64,000 nt of DNA, from positions 48,936,342-49,000,341 of the forward strand of contig NC_133101.1 in the NCBI RefSeq assembly GCF_022965805.1, in the 5' to 3' direction. The notes beneath the pieces were generated by a model, which ran no database searches, had not been told where the DNA came from, and saw only the letters and a list, made by a program, of their open reading frames with translations. The position numbers were made by a program, and so were the translations under genes. Positions 22,342-33,981 of the stretch are shown here, piece after piece (position 1 is the first letter of the stretch; each line of letters starts with the position of its first letter). Origin of the DNA: Primulina eburnea. Lineage: Eukaryota > Streptophyta > Magnoliopsida > Lamiales > Gesneriaceae.

Positions 22342-24321
22342 CTAGTACAACGGAGATCTGCACTTTTTTCCGTATAAAGCTTCGAACGGTGCCAACTCAA
22401 TGCTAGTCTGATAGCTGTTGTTGTATGAAAACTCACACAACGGCAATGAATCTTGCCATCTAGTACCAAAATCTAGTACTACAGCTCTCAACATGTCCTC
22501 TAAAGTCTGGATAGTCTGCTCTGACTGTCCGTCCGTCTGAGGATGAGAAGCAGTGCTTAGGTGTAAAGTCGTACCCAAAGCCTGCTGTAAACTGTGCCAA
22601 AAGTGAGAAGTAAATCGTGGATCACGATCCGATACGATCGACTTCGGCACACCGTGCAATCTAACGACCTCTCTGAAATACAACTCTGCCATCTGATCAT
22701 GTCGGTATGTCATTCTGTACGGGATGAAACAGGCAGATTTGGTCAATCTGTCAATGATGACCCAAATCGAGTCACAGCCCCGCGAAGATCGAGGTAACTT
22801 CGTCACGAAATCCATAGAAATGTGGTCCCATTTCCATTCAGGAATAGATAAACTCTGAAGTAAACCTTCGGGCTTCTTTCTTTCTGCTTTCACCTGTTGG
22901 CAATTCAGGCACATAGACACAAAGTCTGCAATGTCTGTCTTCATCTGTTTCCACCAGAATTGTGTCTTCAGATCATTATACATCTTCCTGCCACCAGGAT
23001 GAATGCTGAACCGACTACAGTGTGCTTCTGCCATGATCTTGCGTCTCAAATCGGGAACATCTGGCATTACTAGACGGTTATTCACATACAGAACATAATC
23101 TCTAACCTGATATTCTGTTATATGACCAGCTCTGACCATATCAATCGATCTCTGAATGCTCGGATCAGTTCTCTGCGCCTCTTTGACCCTCAAAATAAAA
23201 TCTGGCTCAATCTGAATCGCAGCAAGTCGCAACGGTCTACTCTCTGTATCAAATGTCAACCCAGACAAGCAACAATCCTCTACTAAATTCGATACACCTA
23301 CTGTCGACAAGGAAAGAGCACATACATTTCGACTCAAAGCGTCTGCCGCTGCATTCGACTTCCCTGGATAATACTTGATCTCGCAATCAAAATCTTTCAG
23401 CAGATCAAGCCATCGTCGCTGTCTCATGTTCAACTCTGACCGAGAAAAGAGGTACTTCAGGCTCTTATGATCGGAATAGATCTCAAATTTCTCGCCATAC
23501 AGATAATGGCGCCAGATCTTGAGTGCAAAGACAATCGCCGCCAATTCAAGATCATGAATCGGGTAACGGGTCTCGTGCAGCTTCAGCTGTCTAGAGGCGT
23601 ACGCTATCACGTGCCCTCGCTGCATAAGAACACACCCTAGCCCTCTGTGAGATGCATCACAGTATACAACGAACTCACCTGTACCTGAAGGAATCGTCAA
23701 GACAGGCGCACTCGTCAGCCTCTTCTTCAACTCTACAAAACTGGCTTCACAATCTTCAGACCACACAAATGGCATGTTCTTCTGTGTCAACTGGGTGATA
23801 GGCTTCGCTATACTGGAGAAATCTCGAATAAAACGACGATAATACCCGGCTAGACCCATGAAACTGCGTATCTCCGGCACAGAAGTCGGTCTCGGCCAAC
23901 TGATCACAGCCTCAACTTTACTCGGATCTACCGCAATACCATCTCCAGATATAATGTGCCCCGAAAAGACAACCTGTTTCAACCAGAATTCGCACTTGGA
24001 CAGTTTGGCATACAACTGCTCTTTTCTCAAAGTCTGCAATACAACCCTCAGATGATCTGCATGCTCAGTCAGACTCTTCGAATATACCAAAATATCATCA
24101 ATGAACACAATCACAAAATCATCTAAATATCTCTGAAAGATGCGGTTCATCAAACTCATAAATACCGCTGGTGTATTCGTTAAACCAAAAGGCATAACAA
24201 TAAACTCGTAGTGCCCATACCTGGTTCGGAACGCAGTTTTCGGAATATCAATGTCTCTAACTCTGAGCTGATGATACCCTGATTTCAAATCAATCTTCGA
24301 GTATATAGAAGTTCCTTGAAG
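22342..24321 (-). pseudogene. Chromovirus-like RT, RNase H and integrase
   Basis: About 659 codons open between two stops. Reverse transcriptase: [22 protein letters not shown], catalytic FIDDILVYS (about residues 60-70). RNase [50 protein letters not shown] (about residues 215-335). Integrase: an HHCC-type zinc region in degenerate form ([23 protein letters not shown]), and a DDE core with [15 protein letters not shown] and [14 protein letters not shown] (about residues 430-640). It ends at a TAG within the integrase (22342-22344); the frame continues beyond. Confidence 0.88.
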
Positions 24322-25530
24322 CTAATCAAATAAATCATCGATGCACGGCAAAGGATACTTGTTCTTCACTGTTGCCTTGTTCAACTGTCTGTAATCAATA
24401 CACAGTCGCATCGAACCATCTTTCTTTCTAACAAAGAGCACCGGAGCACCCCAAGGAGATACACTGGGTCTGATATATCCCTTGGACAGAAGATCTTCTA
24501 GCTGTGCTTTCAATTCTTTCAGTTCGATAGGCGCCATCCTATACGGAGCTCTCGAAATAGGAACACTGCCTGGCACAAGATCTATGCTAAAATCTACCTC
24601 GCGAACTGGAGGCAACTCCGGAATCTCATCAGGGAAAACATCTGCAAACTCGCAAACCACTGACAGATCTGCCAATGCTGGGGTCGACTTCAGTAGATCT
24701 ACTGAATATACGAGAAAGCCCTCTGCTCCTTTCTGAAACAATCTACTAATAGTCAGAGCAGATACTAAGGGAATCCGAGATCTGGAACCCTTTCCGTAGA
24801 ATTTCCACTCATCTGTCATTTCTGGTCTGAATCTGACAATCTTGTGGAAACAATCTACAGTGGCTCTGTACTTGGTCAACATGTCTATACCAACTATACA
24901 ATCAAAATCAGCTAAACCAAGTACTACACAATCTAGATCAATCTCATGCCCCTCAAACTGAAGCATACAGTGTCTAACAGTAGTCACAGATATCAGATCA
25001 CTTCCCAACGGAGATGTAATAGACACTACAGTAGACATCGACTCGACAGGCAAAGAATGCAATAATACAAAACGTTCAGATATGAATGTATGGGATGCAC
25101 CTGTGTCTATCAACACATATGCAGGATAACCGCAAAGGAAACAGTTACCTGCAATGACATCGTCTGGTGCCTCCTGCGCCTGCTCCTCTGTCAGCGCAAA
25201 CACCCTAGCCTGCTGTCTGGGAGGTTGACTCACTGTCTGACTACCTCCTGGTCTCTGCTGGGTCTGTATAGATGGTGGCTGGAAGGAATGTACAGAGGAT
25301 GCCTGTCTCTCCATCTGTGGCACTGGTGCTGATGACCCTGTACTCTGGAATCGTTGTGCACCTCTCTGGGGACAAACTCTGGCAAAGTGTCCCGGTTGCC
25401 TACAGATGTTGCAGCGTCCCATAACTCCTTGACACTGCTCCGTGGCATGTCGCCCTCCGCACGAACTGCAATACGTGCCACTATAATCTGAACCCTGACT
25501 TCTCTGTCGAGATCCACTGAGCTCGATGAA
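24322..25530 (-). pseudogene. Chromovirus-like nucleocapsid knuckles, protease and RT N-terminus
   Basis: The frame is open from 25530, after a stop at 25531-25533. Two zinc-knuckle-like motifs ([13 protein letters not shown] and [14 protein letters not shown]) are followed by a Q/P-rich linker. The aspartic protease core is [12 protein letters not shown] (about residue 140) with CIVGIDML further on. The RT N-terminus includes [30 protein letters not shown] and [24 protein letters not shown] at 24322-24324 interrupts the RT; the same frame resumes at once in the next segment. Confidence 0.88.
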
Positions 25531-25567
25531 CTACTCCCGGATTTCTTAAACTGCTTGCCCTTAGCCT

Positions 25568-26293
25568 TCAGAAATTCCTTCTTGCCGCTACTACTGGATC
25601 CACTGTCAAATCGAGGAGGAGGTGTGGAAACTGTACGATAGTAGGCTGTGGCTGTCTCTGCCCCTGAACACTGTAAGAAGCTCCTCGCTGCCTGATCAAG
25701 CTAGCCTCTGCTCCTTTTGCTCTGTTCAATGCCTCTGAAAAAGTATTAGGCCGTCCCGTGTTCACCAAAGTAAAGACATCTGGGTTCAACCCGTTGATGA
25801 ACTGATCGGCCACTGCCTCGTCGTTCCCTGCCACATGCGGTGCAAATCGAAGCAATGCAGAAAATTTAGCAACATACTCCTCGATGTTCCACTGTCCCTG
25901 CCTCAGATTCGCAAATTCAGCCCCTTTGTCTTTTCGGTAGGAGACGGGGAAGAAGCGCTGATAGAACTCATCCTTGAAGACTTTCCAAGTAATGTCAATG
26001 CCTCGGTGCTCCAAGGCTCTCTTCGTAGTCAACCACCAGCTCTTTGCAACCTCTTGCAGCTGATGCCCTATCAATTTCACACGTCGCTCATCAGTATATG
26101 CCAAAGACTCAAACAACATCTCGATATCATCAAGCCAGCTCTCGCACTCTACTGCACTCTCTGTGCCCTTCAGTGTAGGAGGATGGAAAGACTGAAACCT
26201 CTTCAATAAGGTCTCCATCGGCGTAGCGGTGACATCCATCTGTGCACCTGATGTGCTACCCTGCTCTGGCTGTGGTATACGTCTAGGCGGCAT
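25568..26293 (-). pseudogene. Chromovirus-like gag (capsid part)
   Basis: ATG at 26291-26293, 242 bp inside the primer-binding site, giving about 241 residues. Retrotrans_gag motifs: FHPPTLKGTESAVECESWLD, AKSWWLTTKRALE, FYQRFFPVSYR, LRQGQWNIEEYVAKFSALL. It ends at a stop at 25568-25570. The zinc knuckles lie in a different frame starting near 25530, so a frameshift between about 25530 and 25600 separates capsid from nucleocapsid. Confidence 0.88.
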
Positions 26294-26534
26294 AAATCTG
26301 ATTATCAAACTGATTAGTACACAAATTATACAATTTGTCTCAGCCCTCCTCTGATCATATACCTCTGATCGAGAATCGGTTCTGATTCAGGCTTGAAATG
26401 CTGTAAATCAATTCAGATAATACAACACAACATATAATAGGGAAAGCAAAAAATCATGCTAGCATCCCAAAAGCAAGGAAGATGACTCGATCTACCCCGC
26501 TCATTCTAATCTATTTCAGTCTACAGAACCTACG

Positions 26535-26546
26535 GCTCTGATACCA
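26535..26546 (-). other. Primer-binding site (tRNA-iMet) of the chromovirus-like element
   Basis: The minus strand reads TGGTATCAGAGC, 5 nt inside the CA end of the 5' LTR (26552). Confidence 0.92.
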
Positions 26547-26551
26547 CCTGT

Positions 26552-28321
26552 TGTGGGGACCCGGGCTCTAACTCAATTCCTTTGGGATTTATTGGATCTT
26601 TGCTCGAAAATGTGGGTCAAAATTTTGCTTTTAACATTAATTCAAATGTATAATTAAAACATAATTTGTCTCTATAATAATTAAACAACATCATGTACAT
26701 ACAAGTCTGTTTCTTACATTCATATACTAGTGTTCAAATACCAACTACAAATATAAGTAGTACAAGTCTAATAGGAAAACACTAGAAATCTTCAACGCCC
26801 GAGATCTCCACGCTATCGTCAATCTCTCATCTAGCTCGAGACGCAGATCCTGCCCCACCTGTTGCCATGCACACATACAGACACGACAACAGCCGGATAA
26901 CTCCGGTGAGAACAAATCCCAGTATAAAACATGTATGCATGCAATGTAATAATCATGTACAAAAGCATAGCATATATCAATTAACATGAATTAAAATCTA
27001 AACATGAAAAAGAATACAAATCTGTATTCAACATCTAGTTCTTGACTCGATTCATTTCTACTCTAGGGATCCCGGTGTGAATAAGACGGTTTGTCACCTA
27101 TCCAACCACTCGGGGTGACGGTACGTCTTATTCCTAGACTTCGGTCAACTCTGTATCGAGGGGCTACACATAGAGAAATCTACTACTAAGCGTCGATACA
27201 CCGAAACGTCTAGTTTTGGCCGATCTGCCAATATCTCCTATCTCAGGACTTGAATATAAATCAATAAACAAGACATTACATAATCAAATGTAATAACAAT
27301 CTAGTATGTGATTTAGGGAAACTCGTATCAAATCTGAACCGAGTTGTGCAATGACCACATGAATTATACCTTTCTTGTCGAACAATCTGTTGAAGTCTCG
27401 AAATCGGAATGTCAACTCTGTCAAGACTAATCTGAAATGACAATATTTGAGACATACAATATCAATTTCTAACTCAAAGCAACACATATTCCAATCAATA
27501 ATAAGTCTCGGTACAAATCGACGGCATAACGGCTTAATTCTCGGTACCGGTCAATTCACAACTCACATATATCAATCCTTCATATTCCTCAACTCATACT
27601 CAAGATCACACACTTATCAATTCTGAAATTCTGCATAATTCTCAAATAATACATGCTGAAAGAATCGAACCCATATCATACGGTCTCTCAAATTTCGATC
27701 CGATAACGAATATATCATGCTCAATATATCAAGAACACATATTCTAACTCAAATCTGAATTCTTCCAACACATAAATATTGAAACATGCTGAAAATAACT
27801 GAAACTTACATCCTTGAATAGCAAATGATGAGAGGAGTTCAAAACCGAAGTCGGATCTAAAACCAGATGGCTAAATCTTTCACAATACTAATTCTAGTAT
27901 AAAAAGCTTGGGGAATAAGCTTGCTCTCGGTTATTTCTGCAGGAAGAATGAGGAATTGAAGACAACTCAACTCATATATATATATACTCTGCCAAGTGTC
28001 AACATTCAAATCAAAGGTGGCATTTTCGCATGCAGCACCGCGGGTGCGGTATGTTTCTTAGCGCGGGTGCGCTCATGTTTCGGCAGCATTTCATTTTCCA
28101 GAAATCGTCGACCGCGGGTGCGGTCTTGTTCTTACCGCGGGTGCGGTGATGCTTCGAATAAAATTTGCCAACATTCTGTCTATGCACCGCGGGTGCGGTT
28201 TTGCTTCGGCCTTACATTGTAAAATTCTATCTTTTTCATCTAACACTTCTTATAATATGACATGCACTCTCATATCCGTGAATTTCACATTAATGAGAAC
28301 CGATAATTCTCGAGCCTTACA
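26552..28321 (-). repeat. 5' LTR of the chromovirus-like element (1770 bp)
   Basis: Minus-strand ends TGTAAGGCTC (28321) and GTCCCCACA (26552). The 28030-28205 part, absent from the other LTR, carries GC-rich ACCGCGGGTGCGGT repeats. Hairpin CCGGATAACTCCGG is at 26893-26906, 341 bp from the LTR 3' end. Confidence 0.9.
28035..28205. repeat. GC-rich hairpin motif cluster in chromovirus LTR
   Basis: Five copies of ACCGCGGGTGCGGT or close variants (including GCGCGGGTGCGC). They are the reverse complement of the Athila motif ACCGCACCCGCGGT. Confidence 0.85.
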
Positions 28322-29390
28322 AATATGAATGTAGCGACGTTATATATCAAACTGTCGCTAAAAATGGAGGGAGAATCAGGCGGGATCGAATTTTTGAATT
28401 TTGCGACGGGTTTTGGCTAAACTGTCGCTAATATTAGCGACGGTATATTGTATACTTTCGCTATATTCAATATAGCTACGGTTGTAAAAACTACGGTCGC
28501 AAATAGAACCGTCGCGAATAGGAATTTAGCGACGGCAAATATAAAACCGTCGCTAATATTAGCGACGGTGTTTTAAACCGTCGCTAATTAACGTTGTGTT
28601 TTGTCCTAAAACCGTCGCTAATTAACGTTGTGTTTTCTAAAACCATTGTCGATTGTCCAAAAATACACGCTAATAGACAACAGTTCATGAAACCGTTGTC
28701 GTAAACGTTCTACGACAAAGGTTTTTAAAAACCGTTGTAGTGTATTATAATACTACAAATTATTTTAAAAAAATTCTACGAAAACGGTTTTTAAAAACCG
28801 TTGTCGTAGCTCGAAAAAAAACCGCTAATAGACAACGGTTTTTAAAAACCGTTGTCGTTGCCCAAAAAGACACAATAATAGACAACGATTTTTAAAACCG
28901 TTGTCGTAGGCCAACAAAAAAACAAGCTAATAGACAACGGTTTTTAAAAACCGTTGTCGTAGGCCAAAAAAGACACGTTAATAGACAACGGTTTTTAAAA
29001 ACGGTTTTTAAAAACCGTTGTCGTAGGCCTAAAAAGACATGCTAATAGACAACGGTTTTTAAAAACCGTTATCGTAGCCCAAAAACACAAGCTAATATAC
29101 AACGGTTATTAAAAACCGTTGTCGTAGCCCAAAAAAAACACGCTAATAGACAACGGTTATTAAAAACCGTTGTCGTATACCAAAAAAACACGCTAATAGA
29201 CAACGGTTTTTAAAAACCGTTGTCGTAGACATATCAATGACAACAGTTTTTAAGAAACTGTTGTCTATGAGCGGGTTTTTTGAGCCTACGACAACGGTTT
29301 TTCTTGAATCCGTTGTTAAAAGACAAAACACGCTTTTTATAAAAAACCGTTGTCGTTGATGTGTTGTTGAATGAAGATTTTCTTGTAGTG
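28322..29390. repeat. CACTA right subterminal region, palindrome array
   Basis: From 28322 to about 28640 GCGACGG/CCGTCGC inverted repeats dominate. From about 28670 to 29370 there are roughly 13 copies, about 50 bp apart, of a 26-bp near-perfect palindrome (GACAACGGTTTTT then AAAAACCGTTGTC), separated by spacers such as CCAAAAAGACACGCTAATA. Each copy can form a 13-bp hairpin. This fits CACTA subterminal transposase-binding repeats. Confidence 0.88.
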
Positions 29391-29393
29391 TAT

Positions 29394-29600
29394 CCTCATG
29401 GAATTGTTGAAGATGTTTTGGTAAAAGTTGACAAGTTTATCTTCCCTGCTGATTTTGTAATACTTGACATGGAGGAAGATCAAGATGCTCCATTGATTTT
29501 TGGGCGACCCTTCTTAGCCACTGGGAAAGCATTGATAGATGTACACAAAGGAGAACTCACCTTGAGAGTTGGTGGGGAAGCTGTGATATTCAACTTCTAG
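29394..29600 (+). pseudogene. Athila protease, part 2
   Basis: Resumes the frame cut at 19661: [19 protein letters not shown], then [18 protein letters not shown], the C-terminal landmarks of the Athila protease. A TAG at 29598-29600 ends the frame although recognisable sequence continues, so this is a premature stop. Confidence 0.85.
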
Positions 29601-30627
29601 AAGGCTATTAAAGGTAATGACGAGGTGAGTACTTGTAAAAGCATTGATATAATTGACTCTTGTGTTGCTGAGATTGGTATAAGTCATACAGTAAAAGATC
29701 CATTAGAAAGATGCCTTTCTAGTACTCTTGGTAGAGTTGATGATGATGATTGGGAATTGAGAGAGCAATTTTGGCTCTTGAGGAGTTGCCATAGGTGAAG
29801 GAAGCCGCAAAGGAGAAGTTGGATGAAGAAAAGTGTTCAGAGATTATACATTCATCCCCTGTTTTGAAGGAATTGCCAAGTCATCTTTGCTATGCTTTCT
29901 TGGGTGAGAAGTCGACATATCCGGTAATTATCTCTTCCTTTCTTACTTTAGATGAAAAAAAGAAATTGTTGAGAGTGTTGAGGAAATTTAGAACTGCATT
30001 TGGGTGGTCGATTTCTGATATCAAGGGATTAGTCCCACCATATGCATGCATAGGATTTTAATGGAGGATTCATACGCTCCTTATGTGGATCATCAGAAAA
30101 GGTTAAATCTAGCCATGAAAGAGGTAGTGAAAAATGAAGTGTTGAAATTGTTAAATGCTGGAGTTATATATGCTATTTCTGACAGCAGTTGGGTGTCTCC
30201 TGTGCAAGTAGTGCCTAAAAAGTGTGGAATGACTGTGGTAAAGAATGAAAATGATGAACTAATATCTACGCGTACTGTAACTGGATGGCGAATATGTATT
30301 GATTATAGGAAGTTGAACAACGCCACACGGAAAGATCATTTTCCATTACCTTTTATTGATCAAATGCTTGATAGACTTGTTGGTTATTGTCACTACTATT
30401 TTTTATATGGTTATTCAGGTTATAACCAAATTGCTATAGCACCGGAGGATCAAAAGAATACAACTTTCACGTGCCCCTATGGCACGTTTGCTTTTAGGAG
30501 GATGCCTTTTGGGTTATGTAATGCACCTGCTACTTTTCAGAGGTGTATGATGGCCATATTTGCAGACATGGTGGAAGACATCATGAAAGTTTTCATGGAT
30601 GATTTCTCGGTATTTGGCTCTTCATTT
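29601..30627 (+). pseudogene. Athila reverse transcriptase, N-terminal half
   Basis: Linker and RT in at least three frames. KELPSHLCYAFLG and TYPVIISSFLTLDEKKKLL mark the segment open at 29795-30061, and a further frameshift near 30035 leads into the frame open at 30046-30627. There WVSPVQVVPKK, WRICIDYRKLNNATRKDHF, GYNQIAIAPEDQ, MPFGLCNAPATFQRCM and the catalytic FMDDFSVFG motif are present. The frame is split by a solo LTR at 30628 directly after the active-site motif and continues in frame at 33982. Confidence 0.85.
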
Positions 30628-33600
30628 TGTAGAACCCGAAAAATCAGATTACGTATATGCCATGCATAATATCTATTATTTAAATTAAAAAAATGAATTT
30701 TTATGAATATATGAAGTGTTTGATTTATTTTAAAGATAGATACATAGTTTTATCAGTTCAGGATAAATACGCGAGGTCGGACCGGAGTTTGGAGATTAGA
30801 GATAAGATTAATAATAAGAAAGACATTCCTAAATTTAATTTAAGTCAAGGTATAAGTTAATTTAAAGAAATAGGATGTTTAAGGATTTATTAAAATGAAG
30901 TGGAGCTAAGTTAGTAAATAATTCTTTAGGTTAATATTTAATTAAAGCTTAAATTAAAATGGAGATAAATTAATCTAAGTATAATATATTCAAGGAATTA
31001 ATCATAGCATTTGAATGTTTAAATTTGAGGACATGAATTATATGCCATGCAATAATCTATCCTAAATTTAATGTGTAAATTCACTAAAATATATAATGAG
31101 AGGGCTAAACTTCAAGCAATTAAAAATACAAGAATTAAACAATAAAATAACATGAAAATTAGTAATAATTTTGAATCCAACATTTAAAATATTTGAAATG
31201 GTTAATAACTTCCCATTCAAAGCATTTCTAAATGGACATTTAGGTGAAGTTAATTTTTCATTCTAATTCTCTAATGGGTAGTAAATTCAAATACCTTAAT
31301 TCATATAATTTCCCTCAACTTATTAGACTATGAAATGAGCTTGAATGTATTGCAAGAATTTGAATGGCATGCAAAGGCCAATAGGGGAGAATGCTATTCA
31401 AAGCTTTCACTTGTAACCTTCCACATAAATGCATTTTATGGCATCTTTAACTCCCTTGTAACCATCATCTTCCTTACATAACATACCTATATCCTTTAAC
31501 ACGAAAATATCAGAAGCAATAAACTAGTGAATCGTGAATTAACAGCAAGAAAAGAGGAAAAACCCACGGCAGCTAGTATTGAGAAGCAATTCGGAAAAAA
31601 AAACATTCACCTCCTTGACTTGTAACTCCCACCTTAATGCTTATAATGACACCTTTAAACCTTCTATAACACTCCTCTTCATTTCCTAGCAAACCCAGAC
31701 CTTCATTTTCGAAATACATCAGATAGTAGGCTACTGAATTCGAGAGAACAACAGCACAAGAACAAGAAGGAAAAGCCAACTCCGATCCCGTCGCGTCGTA
31801 TTGTCGTTTTGATTTGTTTTCTTCAAAACAAATTCCAGGCATGTATATATTGTTTCTTTGCTCTTCAATCAAGTCCTATAGGTATATATAAACCATTATA
31901 TAATCATGATGCAAGCAATGTCACGAAATTACAGCAACTTTCAAAAGAAAAAAAAATCTGTACAGCTTTTGTTGGCTCCCTTGTTCTCTACATCACGGCT
32001 TGGTTGTTTTGTTGCTTACAGTGAGTTGCTCGGTTCCAGGCACACATGGCTGTTTCTAGGCATGATATAGAGTGTGTTAGGAGGTTTTTTTTCCGTTGGT
32101 TTCAGTCCATACAATCAAAAAACAAAGAAATGACAGCAACATTCCCATGAAGTTACAAATGGTGTCACGGATTTTGTCATTTGGTGGTTTAGGGTGAGAG
32201 TTCGAATCATGGCTGTCCTAGGGACTGTAGCCATGGTTAGAACCCTCCCTTAACATGTCTAAGACGTGACCAAGGTGTCCTTTCCAAGCTTGGTTCACTG
32301 ATTCATCAAAATTTCACCAAAACAACACAAGTGCATTTCGGTTTCCCTCAAATTCTGTAGGATTGTGTTTCGGTTTTTGTGGTGTTGTGTGGATTATGGT
32401 TGGCACCTAGCCCATAGCCATGGTTCATACAACACTTCATCATGTCTAGATTGAGCCATGGTCGATTATAGGACCATTGGAAATGATACAAGACAGCAAG
32501 TTAGTTCAAAACATCACAGTACAGAATTTTGTGTCTTGGGTTGGAGCTGTGATTTGTCCTAGGTATTTGCTTGGGTTGTGGTTGGCTTTTAGCCCTTAGC
32601 CATGGTCCAAGTCATGCCTTAGGATGTTGGTAAGAGTCTTTGGGTGGTGGTTCAAGCCCTTGGTCATTAAATTTCAGAATTTCCCCTCAAATACACAAGC
32701 TGCTCCTGCTGTAATTTGACAGCAACTTGCTGTTCGGTTCATGAGGTTGGTTTGAGTTCTTGGCTGGCTTTTAGCCCATGGCCTTGAACTGGACAGTACC
32801 TCAATGAGTGAAGAAAGTCATGTTTTTGGCCGTTCGTGATTCGGTCGAGTTTAGAGGTCGTACGAGAATTTACGGTGAAGTGTTTTATGTTTTTTGGATT
32901 CCTTTCACCCATTTTCGTGTTTTACAGTTATTATGCATATTTTTCAGTATGTTTGGGGTATTTTAATCATGGTTAAACGTCGGTTTAATGTTGGTTCGGG
33001 TTGGTACGATACCAAGATTATAAATCAAGTTGTTGGTCCTAATAGTCTCATTTTTGGTTCTATTGTTAAGTTTTTGTCAAGTTAAGATTTATTGCATGTG
33101 TCACATATTAGAAGTAAGTCGCAGCAAGCCTGGGGACGATCCAACTCATCCGGTAAAAATAAGATTATAATTATATTACGTGTATAAAAATAGAAAATGT
33201 TTATTTTTGAGATATATGCTATATGTCTTGTGGCCACCTTATGCTTATGGGTTTGGAAGTCGGTAGGCGCAACCGAGGACCTCTCCGCCCGGTGAATTAC
33301 GACCGGTTTATGATTATGTATGGGTACGGACATCCAGTCCAAGGGCTGTGACTGATCTCTACCGCCCAGTATACTGTGGTTTAGTCTGATCAGGCGCTTA
33401 CGCTATGTTATGGGCCACTTGCTTAGAAACATTATCTCTACCAGAAAATTATGATATGTTAAGACAGAGCTCTATTGAGCAAAGCTTTTACGTATGATTT
33501 TTAGATATGCACGTAGTTATAATTATTCACGATACGATTTTCACCATGCGCTTTACGATACGTTATTTTTACGTTGCATGCGATGTTATGATATATTTAC

Positions 33601-33976
33601 TTGTTATTCACGATATATACATGTTGAGTCTTTAGACTCACTAGACTTGATTGTTGTAGGTATTGACGAGGTCGAGACCGCGGTCGGAGACCAGTGAGCG
33701 ATCTTGGGACAGCAGTAGTAAACCCGAGGACCTCATGATTTAGTTTATGAACCTTTTATTATTCAAACTCAATTTTAATAAGTTGGATTATTTTAAGTTG
33801 ATGTTTACGTTGGATTAATTTTAAAATGTTTGTTTGAAAACAATATTTGCTTCCGCTGTTATTTTAAAGTTAAAATTATTTACATGTTTATTTTATAAAT
33901 TGGGCAAATTATTTATTTATTTAGACAAATTTTAATAATTCCGCAAAATTATGAATACGAAATACGGGCCTTTACA
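30628..33976 (+). mobile_element. Solo LTR, family B copy 2 (3349 bp)
   Basis: Starts TGTAGAACCCGA, ends GGGCCTTTACA, with perfect 5-bp duplications cattt (30623-30627 and 33977-33981). More diverged and longer than the other two family B copies, so it belongs to a different subfamily or is older. The perfect inverted repeat TGAGTCTTTAGACTCA is at 33625-33640, 336 bp from the 3' end. No coding domain. Confidence 0.93.
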
Positions 33977-33981
33977 CATTT

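Larger units (their letters stand above)
20578..28321 (-). mobile_element. Chromovirus-like Ty3/gypsy retrotransposon
   Basis: A minus-strand element of 7744 bp with 5' LTR (26552-28321), tRNA-iMet primer site, gag, protease-RT-RNase H-integrase and a truncated 3' LTR (20578-22079). Target duplication aatat is at 20573-20577 and 28322-28326, within CACTA sequence. LTR ends are TGTAAGGCTC and GGTCCCCACA on the minus strand. Gag and pol resemble the Tekay/Del chromoviruses, but the region that would carry a chromodomain has been lost, together with the polypurine tract and the first about 301 bp of the 3' LTR. At least two in-frame stops and one frameshift interrupt coding. Confidence 0.9.
19662..29390. 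mobile_element. Non-autonomous CACTA (En/Spm) transposon
   Basis: Left terminus CACTACAACAAAAACG; the right terminus on the reverse strand is CACTACAAGAAAATC. A 3-bp duplication tat flanks it (19659-19661 and 29391-29393), and the Athila protease frame reads through the empty site. Both subterminal regions are packed with short inverted repeats based on CAACGG and GCGACGG. Excluding the nested retrotransposon (20578-28321 plus a 5-bp duplication) it is only about 1.98 kb and has no transposase, so it would need an enzyme in trans. Confidence 0.92.

Noticed and set aside
1850..26546. tRNA-Met or tRNA-Asp gene fragments
   Set aside because: The short matches sit directly inside LTR ends and are primer-binding sites; no cloverleaf can be drawn around them.
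28011..28020. Chromovirus 5' LTR starting at TGATTTGAATC (minus strand, about 28013)
   Set aside because: No target duplication fits there. Moving the end to TGTAAGGCTC at 28321 gives the duplication aatat on both sides.
28670..29370. Regularly spaced palindromic repeats resembling a CRISPR array
   Set aside because: Spacers are themselves repetitive and AT-rich, the repeats are full palindromes at a CACTA end, and the DNA is plant nuclear; this is a transposon subterminal array.
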